Of a DNA stretch of 15,670 nt, positions 1 to 7,766 are shown one piece after another. The position numbers and the translations under genes are program-made. Origin of the DNA: Candidatus Firestonebacteria bacterium RIFOXYA2_FULL_40_8 (GTDB lineage Bacteria > Oederibacteriota > D2-FULL-39-29); the NCBI GenBank assembly GCA_001778355.1, contig MFGS01000163.1, positions 13,538 through 29,207 of the forward strand. Direction: 5' to 3'. The notes below the pieces were generated by a model, which saw only the letters and a program-made list of their open reading frames with translations, searched no databases and was not told the DNA's origin. Numbering within the stretch: position 1 is the stretch's first letter; every line of letters begins with the position of its first letter.

Positions 1-480
1 CTGTATCTTTCCCCTGGGCTTGAACCCGAGTTTTTCCGCGAGCTCAGCGTGATAATCAACTTCATGCTTGTTATATTCTTTTTTCTCGACAACAGCCGTT
101 TCATAAATAAAAGTCGTTCCGCTGTTACCCCTTCCGGTATTCTTTCTTGCGCCTGCGGCAAAAAGCATAAGAGCCGTCTTAATTGCAGAGTTCAATGATA
201 CAACGGTCCTGAGGTTTACAGAAAGGTCATATTTTTGCTTTCTTAATCCGGAAAACAAACGAAGATATTTAAAAACAAAAATACGCCGGATATCACTGCT
301 TCCCGCCGGGAGTTCCACCACCTTGTCAAAAAGCTTTTGATTTTCAATGATACCATAACTATTGGTCACGGTCAGAAGGGTAATTTCAGCTGTTTTATAC
401 CTGTCCCTGAGCCCGCGTAAAAAAGGAACGGAAAACAACATATCACCCAGACCGCCAAGGTTTATCACCAGTATTTTCAT
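1..480 (-). CDS. GT9-family glycosyltransferase (heptosyltransferase-like), 3' part cut by window edge
   Basis: An open frame runs from an ATG at 480 to the first base of the window without a stop, giving 160 residues of an incomplete protein. It begins MKILVINLGGLGDMLFSVP, the N-terminal beta-strand and glycine loop of GT9 enzymes (the ADP-heptose:LPS heptosyltransferase family). LRGLRDRY follows, then a Rossmann-like alternation up to a KHEVDYHAELAEKLGF stretch that in GT9 proteins precedes the inter-domain linker. The C-terminal donor-binding domain lies outside the window. The start codon overlaps the stop of the upstream methyltransferase gene (ATGA, 477-480), and AAGGA lies six bases ahead, so translation is probably coupled. 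Known family role: transfer of heptose or another sugar from a nucleotide donor in the cytoplasm. The actual sugar cannot be read here. It is the second GT9 gene of the window, after the one at 1175-2332. Confidence 0.9.
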   Translation of the reverse strand, partial: MKILVINLGGLGDMLFSVPFLRGLRDRYKTAEITLLTVTNSYGIIENQKLFDKVVELPAGSSDIRRIFVFKYLRLFSGLRKQKYDLSVNLRTVVSLNSAIKTALMLFAAGARKNTGRGNSGTTFIYETAVVEKKEYNKHEVDYHAELAEKLGFKPRGKIQ

Positions 481-1178
481 TTTTTCCTTATAGTCCACAA
501 TAAATTTAAAGCAAGCGCCCCTCTAAAAAGCGGGATATACGCCAGATACGGCCTTCCCGGATCAAAATAACTTGTCGTAAAAGATATTTCTTCGGATTTC
601 ATCATTCTTTCAAATTTCCTCCTGTAAATCAAGCCAAAATGAAGAGGATTTTCCTTATACCGACGCAGTAACCTCATTATTATTTCCCCTATCTTCTCTC
701 TCATATTGTTTGGAGTGTATATAACCGCGATTCCTCCTGGTTTTAATATCCTTTTGATCTCTTTCAGAAGCTGTACTTTGTTTTCATCGCTGATATGTTC
801 TATAAAATCCACACAGGCAATACGGTCGAAATAATTATCATCATAAGGAAGCGTTTTAGCAGTATCGGCCGCTATAAAATCCGGCTTAACATTGAATTTT
901 TCGCATAATTTTCTCGCCATATTTATAGACTCTTCAGAGTAATCAACCCCGTAAGCCATAGCACCAGCTTTCGCCGACCTGAAAGCAAAAGTGCCCACTC
1001 CGCATCCCAGGTCCAGAACTTTCATTAAAGGCGCAACCATTAATTTTGACATAACATATATTACACGCCGTTTCATATCCGCTGCTTTCGGCTCATAATA
1101 ATTGTCAATCTGAAACTCTTCGCCTTCTTTCAAAATATTCTTATCATAATCCTTATTGGTTATTTCCACCATTTTCAT
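477..1178 (-). CDS. class I SAM-dependent methyltransferase (Methyltransf_11 type)
   Basis: A 233-residue cytoplasmic protein with the class I methyltransferase fold. Visible motifs are motif I VLDLGCGVGTF (residues 54-64), an acidic residue ending strand 2 in GVDYSEE (D79), the post-II segment FDRIACVDFIEHI (about 117-129) and LKPGG (145-149), followed by a short variable C-terminal part with basic and aromatic residues. The ATG at 1178 overlaps the TGA of the upstream GT9 gene by four bases. AAAGGAG lies four bases ahead of it, which supports this start. The substrate is unknown. Being sandwiched between two GT9 glycosyltransferase genes in a coupled run suggests that it methylates a sugar or glycan terminus, but that is inference. 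Ubiquinone-type and small-molecule methyltransferases share the same motifs. It is one of three methyltransferases in the window; the three differ in length and N-terminal region and are not recent duplicates. Confidence 0.9.
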   Translation of the reverse strand: MKMVEITNKDYDKNILKEGEEFQIDNYYEPKAADMKRRVIYVMSKLMVAPLMKVLDLGCGVGTFAFRSAKAGAMAYGVDYSEESINMARKLCEKFNVKPDFIAADTAKTLPYDDNYFDRIACVDFIEHISDENKVQLLKEIKRILKPGGIAVIYTPNNMREKIGEIIMRLLRRYKENPLHFGLIYRRKFERMMKSEEISFTTSYFDPGRPYLAYIPLFRGALALNLLWTIRKK

Positions 1179-2332
1179 CTCTCTCCTTTATCCAATACTT
1201 CCTCAATTGCAGCTTCAACAGTTTCAGTTGTTATCAGCTCTTTACATTCAAAGGACCTGCAGTCTCCGGGATGACATCCCTCGCAGTTCAGCTCAGAAAA
1301 AACCGCCTTACTGTTTTGGCTCAAAGGACCCCAGACTTTATAACTGTCCAAAGGATGTGCGTTCCCAAAAATAGCAACCGTCGGAACTTTTAACGCGGCC
1401 GCAATATGCATAGGACCCGTAGAATTGCCTACAAATACTTCACTTAAAGATATCAAAGCCGTCAGAACCCCGAGAGTCAAACCTTCCGCTATTACCGCCC
1501 CTTCCTTTACCATAAAAGCCGTTTCCAGAACATAATCATATTCATCTTTACCTGCGGTAAGAACCACTTTCATTTTCTTTGTATCTATAAGCCATTTTGT
1601 GACTTTTGCATATCCCTCTTTGGACCATCTTATGTATTCCTGCCTGGAACCGGGATGCACAACGGCAAATTTTCCTTCTATCTTATTTTTTTTCATGAAA
1701 TCCTGCGCAGCGGCTTTGTTTTCGGGAGATACTTTTACTTCAGGCAGGCTCTGCTCCTGCATTACTCCGACCTTAGCGGCCACTTCCAACGCCGAGATGA
1801 CCTCATGCCTTATTCTAACATCCCTGTCATCCTTAAGAATCAGGTTAAGAAAAAAAGATCCTCCGCTTCCGGAATAACCCGCCCTCCATTTTGCCCCGGA
1901 CATATAAGCGAGCCTATTGAACTGATAACCTGGATGAAAGACCAGGGCTGCGTCATAATTATTTTTTCGCAAAAACATCTCACACTCCTGCCTTGAAGAA
2001 AAAGACTCATATTCTATGACAGCATCGATGCTCTTATTCCCAAATAAAAGTTCTTTCGTATAACGGCGGACAAGGATGTCTATTTTTGCCGCAGGGTAAC
2101 TGTCTCTTATAGCTTTTAAAGCCGGTGTTGTCAGGATCAGGTCTCCTACGCGGTCCAACCGTATCAGAAGTATGTTTTTAATTTCTTCCTTTGAAAACAC
2201 TCCCGGCTTTTCATTAAGAAAAAGGAAAAGAAAAGAACCCGCGGTTTCAGAGAGAAGGTACATTTTTTTTCTAAGAACCCTGTAAAGCCTTCTGAAAAAA
2301 GTAAATTTTTTAAAGCTTGGTTTATTTGTCAC
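1175..2332 (-). CDS. GT9-family glycosyltransferase (heptosyltransferase-like)
   Basis: A 385-residue glycosyltransferase of the GT-B fold. Family signatures are ILLIRLDRVGDLILTTPAL (54-72), VVHPGSRQEYIRWSKEGY (224-241) at the start of the donor domain, and FVGNSTGPMHIAAAL (300-314), where GT9 enzymes bind the nucleotide sugar. Near the C-terminus four cysteines are spaced CxxC-x4-C-x4-C (350, 353, 358, 363), a cluster often seen in GT9 proteins. Before the domain is an extension of about 50 residues with a basic amphipathic stretch (KKFTFFRRLYRVLRKK) and a short hydrophobic run (SFLFLFLN), possibly for inner-membrane association. The start is GTG at 2332, overlapping the TGA of the triple glycosyltransferase gene (GTGA). 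A later ATG at residue 24 would delete the basic segment. Family members use ADP-heptose or other nucleotide sugars; the donor is not readable here. Confidence 0.92.
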   Translation of the reverse strand: MTNKPSFKKFTFFRRLYRVLRKKMYLLSETAGSFLFLFLNEKPGVFSKEEIKNILLIRLDRVGDLILTTPALKAIRDSYPAAKIDILVRRYTKELLFGNKSIDAVIEYESFSSRQECEMFLRKNNYDAALVFHPGYQFNRLAYMSGAKWRAGYSGSGGSFFLNLILKDDRDVRIRHEVISALEVAAKVGVMQEQSLPEVKVSPENKAAAQDFMKKNKIEGKFAVVHPGSRQEYIRWSKEGYAKVTKWLIDTKKMKVVLTAGKDEYDYVLETAFMVKEGAVIAEGLTLGVLTALISLSEVFVGNSTGPMHIAAALKVPTVAIFGNAHPLDSYKVWGPLSQNSKAVFSELNCEGCHPGDCRSFECKELITTETVEAAIEEVLDKGER

Positions 2333-5300
2333 AGTTTTTCCGCCTCCGCCGCAAGCTTTTCGGCTATAGCTTTCCAGTCATAACTCCTGATATTTTTAGA
2401 CCAGCTTTTATCCCATTTCATTTCGGCTGCCTGTCTGAGCTTTTCCAGCCATTCTTTTTCAATCAACGGCGCAATGAGGATATTCGGAAAACTAAGCCTG
2501 TTTATCTCAACAAGAGGGGATGCTACCACAATCTTTTTGGCCGCCGTATACTCAATAACTTTAATATGAAAAGAAACATTTTGAAATTCATTAACAACAC
2601 TCGGAACAATTCCTACATCCGTAGCTTGGAAATACTTATTAATTTCCTGACTGTTTACAGCCCCTGTGAATATAATATCTTTTGCTGCATACTTTTGCTT
2701 TAGCTGCTGATCATCCTGGACAGGTCCGACAATCAGCAAAGCCGCGCCGGGCATGTCCTTCTTAAGTTTTGTAAATACTTCCAGAATAAACCTCAAGTCC
2801 ACCCATTTCCCCACGTTTCCAATAACACTAAAAACAATCTTGCCCTCCAGCCCCAGTTTTACCTTTAATTCCTTTACCGCAGCGACAGGCATATTCTCAA
2901 TACACTCAAGGTCCACCCCATTGACCAACGGCATCGCTGTTTTATTGTGATTTTTTTTAAGCCATTCCGCCAATCCCACAGACACCGTCAAAACAAGGTC
3001 TGCTTTTTTTAACTCCGCCGAAACAAACTCTTTCTTAAAATCATCGAAATTGTCATTACTGCTCATGTAGGGCAAATCAACAAGATCATATATATATTTA
3101 AAATTCTTTCTCTCTCCTGCATCTTTGCAAGGCGCAGGAAAAGCATGAATGGAAGAGTTGAGCAATATATCTATTTTTTCTTTCTGCATTATCCTTTTTA
3201 ACCGCAAACGGTTCAGCGAAGCAGAGAGCCTCAAAGGCCGTCTGAATATCGGCACCCGGATCGCGCGAACATCCCCTTTTTTGTAAAGCTTCACCCGTCT
3301 AAATATATCCATAAGCATATTTTCCAGGCGCTTTACCTTTGAACCGGAGAATTCAACTGCCCAGGTGAGATAATAAACATTATATTTGCCGGACAACGCT
3401 TTCGCCAGTTCAAGCTCTCTGACCCTCACAGAATCTTCAGAAGGGATATGTGGAATGACCAGAAGTTTCTTTTTTTCCTGATTTATTTCTTTATTTTGTA
3501 TTTCCTTTTTTATCAGGGCATATACATCTTCAATCCTTTTTCTCCAAGAATTTTCACCGGCAGCCCTTAGACGCATTTCCCTGTCTTCGGGCGGATCAAA
3601 GGTCAATCGCCTCTTAACCGCTGCAAAAAATTCTTCTTTGTTCGAGGTAATGTCAATTAACCCTTCAAATTTCATTATCTCCGGGAACTTAGAGGTAACA
3701 ACAGGTTTCCCGGTAGAAAGATAATCATAGATCTTTGTAGGCTCCACTTCTGTATTTGCCGGCACATAAGGCATAATGCAAACGTCAAAGCCATTTGTAT
3801 ATTTCGGCAGTTCCCAGAAATCTACTCCTCCCGTAAAATGAATATTAGATATTCCCTTAAGAGAGCTGATATCGACACGCTTACTGTGATAATCCCCGAC
3901 AACAACTATCGAACACTCCGGCAGTGCCCCGGCAAGATACGCGAAAGTTTCCACGTCAAATCTTTCGTTTACGGTCCCCATATAGCCCAGAACAGGCTTT
4001 TTCACCTGTTTCATTATTTCAGCGAGCCCTGAATTATTTCCCGGCGCGAAAATCTCCGATACCGTACCGCTCGGAAGAAAGAGCGAGTTTTTATTCACTC
4101 CTTTTGCTTCGTTCTCCATAACCTTTGACACTGTAAACACCAGGTCAACCCGCTCCAGCATCTTACGCTCTTTATTTAAAACATCCTTTCTGGCATTGCC
4201 CTTCAACTCCGTAAAATACTCCCCCCATTTTTCCGCCCAGTCAAAACAGGATACTTTACAGCCGTCAAACCATTCTGCGAGGTAATAATCATACGGATGA
4301 TAAAGCCAGAGAATTGATTCTTTCGTTTTCGGCAGGCGCCGCAGGAGCTTCATCATTCCAAGAGAAAGCGCCCGGTTTATTTTATTAAGCCACTCCACCC
4401 TCATAAAAGGAAGAATAAAAAGCGGAGTTAGAATAAATAACTCTTTGGTATAGTTATCGGCTCTGACTAAAAATGCCCGTTTCCACCTTGCTTTCCATTC
4501 GTCATTTTTTAAAGCATTTTTGGGAGAAAGAATAAAATCATGCAGGCTTACGGGCGGTTCGATATAATAGACTTTATCAATTTCCGGACATCTTGAAAAC
4601 TCCCTTGAAAAATGCTGTTTTCTCGCCCATCTTTTTTCCCAGTAATTAATTGAAAAACAAAGCACCTGTGTCTTTTTCAGTTCTTTCTTTTGCAGGGCGC
4701 TTTCCAGCAGAGCCATTATCTTTCCTATCCTGACTTCCCAGGTGTTCTTTTTGGCATGTTCAAGTCTTTTTTCTTTAAAAGCAGGCTCTTTTTCAGCAAG
4801 AGCCTTTTCAATATATGTTATAAATTCAGCCCTGTCTTTGGCAAGAGAGGCAACATCTCCGAATTTTGACAAGGAAGGAAGCGCTGTTGAAACCACAGGT
4901 TTGCCGCTCGCAAGGTACTCATTAAATTTGATAGGGAAGCAGGCATCGGTATATTCATTTCTCGCATAAGGAATAATGCAGACATCAAACGCTTTTACAT
5001 ATCCGGGAAGCAAAGAGTAATCCCGCCCTCCGAGTATCCTTATATTTGAACGGCTCTTAAGTATACTAATATCGGTGTTACTTTCCCCAATACCAATTCC
5101 TCCTATCAAGACCAGGGACCACTCAGGCCTCTTCTCCGCGACGTAGCTTAAGAGTTCAAAATCCACCTTGTAAGAACTCAAAACGCCATAATAACCGATT
5201 ACCGGTTTATTCAAATCTTTAATGTCGCAGGGGATTACAGTCTCGAAAAGAGCAGCTTTTGAAAAATGCTCATAATCCCCGACATTCTCAACCAGATAAG

Positions 5301-5871
5301 TATACGGATTGAGTTTTTTCTTTTCAGAAAAAAGCTTTTCGCTTGTCGTAATTACTAAATCAGCTTTCTCAAGAAGTTTTTTTTCAGACCGCAATATCCA
5401 TTTTCTGGATTTTTTTGTTTCATTGTATGCGGGGGTTTCAGAGTAATCATCCACACAATCATAGAGGACCAGTGATTCATTCAATTTTCCCATAAAATAA
5501 CTTGCTTCAGGATGATAAGCCCAAAGCACGGGTTTTTCCATTCCAAGCTTTTTAGCCCATCTCCGGACAAAGAACAGAACGATTATATTATTTACAGCTT
5601 TGATAACACGGGAGTATTTCCCAAGGTAAGACACAAACGGATAAATCCTGAAAAGATTTTCATTTATTCTTTTATGTCTTTTAAAAATATCGACAACACT
5701 TCTTTTCCCCCGCAAAAAAGAAAGAATAAACCCTTCCAAAGTGCCGTCTTTAAAAACATACAGGACATTATGCTCTTTGGATAACCTGCTCATTATATGC
5801 TGTTTGTTAGTCCAGGAAAAATCATCCCAGGGCTGGGTCGAGAAGCATATTATGTTGTGTTTTTTCTCCAT
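2329..5871 (-). CDS. three-module GT-B glycosyltransferase (tandem GT4-like domains in one polypeptide)
   Basis: A 1180-residue cytoplasmic protein built from three full-length, divergent GT-B glycosyltransferase units, about 1-395, 400-790 and 800-1180, joined by Lys/Glu-rich linkers. The units repeat the same landmarks in order. First is an N-terminal strand and helix (NIICFSTQPW; TQVLCFSINYW; KKLLVIPHIP). Then the mid-linker motif KADLVITTS, RVDLVFTVS or KADLVLTVS (169-177, 574-582, 956-964). The donor-domain strand follows (KPVIGYYG; KPVLGYMG; KIVFSVIGN), then FDVCIIPY, FDVCIMPY or TDVGIVPS. Last is the nucleotide-sugar segment PIKFNEYLASGKPVV, PTKIYDYLSTGKPVV or HIKVIEYTAAKKIVV. Units 1 and 2 resemble each other more (both carry LW-x-YHP, 116-120 and 521-525); unit 3 looks like a more ordinary GT4. 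Unit 2 has Asp716 where the others have Glu. ATG 5871 has AAAGGAT about six bases ahead. All units look intact, so up to three sequential sugar transfers are plausible; one unit may only be structural. No frameshift is seen. Confidence 0.93.
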   Translation of the reverse strand: MEKKHNIICFSTQPWDDFSWTNKQHIMSRLSKEHNVLYVFKDGTLEGFILSFLRGKRSVVDIFKRHKRINENLFRIYPFVSYLGKYSRVIKAVNNIIVLFFVRRWAKKLGMEKPVLWAYHPEASYFMGKLNESLVLYDCVDDYSETPAYNETKKSRKWILRSEKKLLEKADLVITTSEKLFSEKKKLNPYTYLVENVGDYEHFSKAALFETVIPCDIKDLNKPVIGYYGVLSSYKVDFELLSYVAEKRPEWSLVLIGGIGIGESNTDISILKSRSNIRILGGRDYSLLPGYVKAFDVCIIPYARNEYTDACFPIKFNEYLASGKPVVSTALPSLSKFGDVASLAKDRAEFITYIEKALAEKEPAFKEKRLEHAKKNTWEVRIGKIMALLESALQKKELKKTQVLCFSINYWEKRWARKQHFSREFSRCPEIDKVYYIEPPVSLHDFILSPKNALKNDEWKARWKRAFLVRADNYTKELFILTPLFILPFMRVEWLNKINRALSLGMMKLLRRLPKTKESILWLYHPYDYYLAEWFDGCKVSCFDWAEKWGEYFTELKGNARKDVLNKERKMLERVDLVFTVSKVMENEAKGVNKNSLFLPSGTVSEIFAPGNNSGLAEIMKQVKKPVLGYMGTVNERFDVETFAYLAGALPECSIVVVGDYHSKRVDISSLKGISNIHFTGGVDFWELPKYTNGFDVCIMPYVPANTEVEPTKIYDYLSTGKPVVTSKFPEIMKFEGLIDITSNKEEFFAAVKRRLTFDPPEDREMRLRAAGENSWRKRIEDVYALIKKEIQNKEINQEKKKLLVIPHIPSEDSVRVRELELAKALSGKYNVYYLTWAVEFSGSKVKRLENMLMDIFRRVKLYKKGDVRAIRVPIFRRPLRLSASLNRLRLKRIMQKEKIDILLNSSIHAFPAPCKDAGERKNFKYIYDLVDLPYMSSNDNFDDFKKEFVSAELKKADLVLTVSVGLAEWLKKNHNKTAMPLVNGVDLECIENMPVAAVKELKVKLGLEGKIVFSVIGNVGKWVDLRFILEVFTKLKKDMPGAALLIVGPVQDDQQLKQKYAAKDIIFTGAVNSQEINKYFQATDVGIVPSVVNEFQNVSFHIKVIEYTAAKKIVVASPLVEINRLSFPNILIAPLIEKEWLEKLRQAAEMKWDKSWSKNIRSYDWKAIAEKLAAEAEKL
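2343..2347 (-). promoter_or_regulatory. ribosome binding site for the GTG start at 2332
   Basis: On the minus strand GGAGG lies inside the last codons of the triple glycosyltransferase gene, ten bases ahead of the GTG at 2332. The spacing is slightly long, but together with the GTGA stop/start overlap it favours the GTG over the in-frame ATG 23 codons later. Confidence 0.5.
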
Positions 5872-5904
5872 TTCAAATCCTTTTTATCAACCAGTCATAC
5901 ATAC

Positions 5905-5932
5905 CGTAGGGACATGCATGCCTGTCCCTACG
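5905..5932. repeat. perfect 10-bp inverted repeat (hairpin) in the largest spacer
   Basis: The arms CGTAGGGACA (5905-5914) and TGTCCCTACG (5923-5932) are exact reverse complements around an 8-base loop, TGCATGCC, which itself contains the palindrome GCATGC. The element lies in the 86-bp spacer between the methyltransferase ending at 5958 and the start of the triple glycosyltransferase at 5871, so on the transcript it sits roughly 30 bases before that start codon. No T-run follows the stem on either strand, so it is not a classic intrinsic terminator. Compact GC-rich palindromes of the GTAGGG...CCCTAC kind occur as dispersed repeats in several bacterial groups; whether this is one needs genome data. 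It could also act as an mRNA processing or stability hairpin. Confidence 0.7.
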
Positions 5933-5957
5933 AAGATAAACTATTTTAAAATCATAT

Positions 5958-6581
5958 TTATTTTACAGCGTATACAACGTAACCGCTGGGGCATACTTTA
6001 CTCTTCCAGAAAAATATATATTTCAACGGGGAATTTACAAGAAAGAAAATCCTTAAAGGAAAACTTTTCTTGTAGAAGTTATCAAAAAACGCGGTAAATA
6101 CATTCCCATGGGACTTTATCTCCTTTTCTTTAAATCCTTTGAAAAGATGAAGCAAGCCCTGGTCCGTAAATCTGAAATAATCATAAGGACTGCCATGGAT
6201 TTTAAACATAAATCTTGTCGAAAGAATACAAACACCGCCTTTCTTAAGAATTCTATGTATTTCACCTATCGCCTTCTGCGGCGTATGGCAATGTTCCAGT
6301 ACTTCAGTAGCAAACACTATATCATATGTCTCATCCTCTATAGGCATATTGTGGATATCCGCGCATATGTCCGGCTCTACTTCTTTCCTTATATCCAGCG
6401 TTTGATATGTGACAGCCTTTACCTTATCCTTATAAAGCGGATATTTCCCCGAACCGATTTCTAACACATTCCCTTCCGGTAGCGCCTGGAAATACAAATT
6501 CAATATTTCATCCAACTGCATTCTGGCCAATGAATTTGTCATACTCATAAAAAATCGATAAGTAAATCCGATCATCTTCAC
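5958..6581 (-). CDS. class I SAM-dependent methyltransferase, 207 residues
   Basis: A compact cytoplasmic methyltransferase. Motif I is NVLEIGSGKYP (38-48), the strand-2 acidic residue is in TLDIRKE (D63), the post-II motif is YDIVFATEVLEHC (86-98), and LKKGG (112-116) follows. The downstream segment SPYDYFRFTDQGLLHLF (131-147) is a pattern common in methyltransferases of polysaccharide clusters, with the aromatic residues near the substrate pocket. It starts with GTG at 6581; an ATG two codons later is the alternative. It lies 50 bp after the radical SAM gene and 86 bp ahead of the triple glycosyltransferase gene, in the same direction. The likely role is methylation of a sugar or lipid-linked glycan, inferred from context only. 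The C-terminal 40 residues are basic and aromatic-rich (KKSFPLRIFF, KYIFFWKSK) and might touch the membrane. The family call is firm, the substrate unknown. Confidence 0.88.
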   Translation of the reverse strand: MKMIGFTYRFFMSMTNSLARMQLDEILNLYFQALPEGNVLEIGSGKYPLYKDKVKAVTYQTLDIRKEVEPDICADIHNMPIEDETYDIVFATEVLEHCHTPQKAIGEIHRILKKGGVCILSTRFMFKIHGSPYDYFRFTDQGLLHLFKGFKEKEIKSHGNVFTAFFDNFYKKSFPLRIFFLVNSPLKYIFFWKSKVCPSGYVVYAVK

Positions 6582-6586
6582 GCTCT

Positions 6587-6594
6587 ACCCCCTA
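6587..6594 (-). promoter_or_regulatory. ribosome binding site favouring the GTG start at 6581
   Basis: AGGGGGTA on the minus strand ends five bases before the GTG at 6581 and eleven before the in-frame ATG at 6575. The closer spacing favours GTG. The encoded protein differs by only two residues between the two choices. Confidence 0.45.
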
Positions 6595-6631
6595 AAAAAG
6601 TATTTTTATCATAAAACAATCCTGCTGAATA

Positions 6632-7735
6632 TCATTTACCCTTATTCTTATAATCAGAATATATTATTTTTTCAAGTATTTTATGTACAAGAAAATTAAA
6701 ACTGGACTCTACGTTTGTATTATAGGTACAGCTGCATCCCGGACAATCCTTCCGAAACATCTTTATTGTTTGATTCTTCCAGGATTTAGAAAACACTATT
6801 TCATTAAAACCTTGATGCATGATATTTCCTACCGGCGGTAATCCTGCGCAAGTATGAAGATCTCCATTCGTATTCAGCCACACTTCTCCAAGTATACCTC
6901 TTAAACAAGGAATATTTCTGCTCGCAGGATCCCTAAAGTACCTTTTAATATATTTCAAGGCTGAAATCGAAAAAGGAAGAAGCTTAGGGCTTTTTTTTCT
7001 GACTTCTACAAGTTTGTCAACGACCCCATCCAGAATCTTGAGCTTTTCCCCGCCTACAAACAAGTTTCCGCCTTCACTGCCGGCGTAATAAGGCATCGTC
7101 TTGTCAATAAGACTCGGAATAAACGAAATATTCATGGTCTCACACAAATCAGCTATTTTTATTATTCCATTATCACCTATAGTCTTTAAGGAAATTATTG
7201 ATCCTACCTGAATATCAAGAGTACTTCGTAATTTAATTGCCGCAGTCTGCAGGAAAGATATAGCCTTAACAGATTTTTCATAAGCCCCTTTAATTCCTCT
7301 TAACTCATCATTTAAATCTCCGACAGCATCCATAGATATTGTAATATTTATTATACCGCTCTTTACTATTTTTTCAGCCATTTTCTCATTTATCAAAAGA
7401 GCATTTGTTATCACACCGACAGTCATGCCGTTTTCTTTTACTACACTGATTATATCAAAAATATCTTTTCTAAGGAAAGGTTCCCCTCCATAGAGAGTAA
7501 CCGCTTTCACCCCTGCTTCTCCAGCTTCTTTAAATACTCTTACCAATTCGGAAAAGCTGAGTTCTTCCGTTACTGTATTCTTCCAATAACTGCACATAAC
7601 ACATTTACTGTTACATCTGTTGGTAAGCGCAACAATAAGGGACGAAGGTCTTACCTTCTTAATTTTCAAGAGGAAAGGAAAATATCGAGCTATGGCGAAA
7701 AAAACTATTCTAATAATAGTTCTTACGCTCTTCAT
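6632..7735 (-). CDS. radical SAM protein with SPASM/twitch-like C-terminal cysteine set
   Basis: A 367-residue iron-sulfur enzyme. The radical SAM motif CNSKCVMC (C41, C45, C48; CxxxCxxC) binds the [4Fe-4S] cluster that cleaves S-adenosylmethionine. It is followed by the SAM-binding LYGGEPFLR (81-89) and the barrel segment ITISMDAVGD (131-140). At the C-terminus C277 and C296 fit the SPASM/twitch pattern C-x13-G-x4-C, and CPGCSC (331-336) provides CxxCxC. No further cysteines follow, so one auxiliary cluster (twitch type) is more likely than the two of a full SPASM domain. The first 30 residues are hydrophobic and basic and may associate with the membrane. The start ATG has GGAGGTG five bases ahead, the strongest ribosome site in the window. 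SPASM/twitch enzymes modify peptides or act on small molecules such as aminoglycoside sugars; no precursor peptide gene is visible nearby. In this locus sugar modification is a reasonable guess, not a demonstrated role. Confidence 0.92.
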   Translation of the reverse strand: MKSVRTIIRIVFFAIARYFPFLLKIKKVRPSSLIVALTNRCNSKCVMCSYWKNTVTEELSFSELVRVFKEAGEAGVKAVTLYGGEPFLRKDIFDIISVVKENGMTVGVITNALLINEKMAEKIVKSGIINITISMDAVGDLNDELRGIKGAYEKSVKAISFLQTAAIKLRSTLDIQVGSIISLKTIGDNGIIKIADLCETMNISFIPSLIDKTMPYYAGSEGGNLFVGGEKLKILDGVVDKLVEVRKKSPKLLPFSISALKYIKRYFRDPASRNIPCLRGILGEVWLNTNGDLHTCAGLPPVGNIMHQGFNEIVFSKSWKNQTIKMFRKDCPGCSCTYNTNVESSFNFLVHKILEKIIYSDYKNKGK

Positions 7736-7766
7736 ATCACACCTCCGTTCCTGATAACTATTATAC

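Noticed and set aside
5905..5932. The palindrome read as a rho-independent terminator
   Set aside because: No run of T follows the stem in either direction, the operon continues in the same orientation, and the next gene has its own ribosome site close by.
5741..6097. Plus-strand open frame spanning the 86-bp spacer
   Set aside because: It runs antisense through the ends of two well-supported genes and across the palindrome. Its translation looks random.
6595..6631. Possible promoter ahead of the methyltransferase at 5958-6581
   Set aside because: The stretch is AT-rich, with TTGTTT on the minus strand, but no -10 element at proper spacing is convincing and the gene sits 50 bp behind a co-directional gene.
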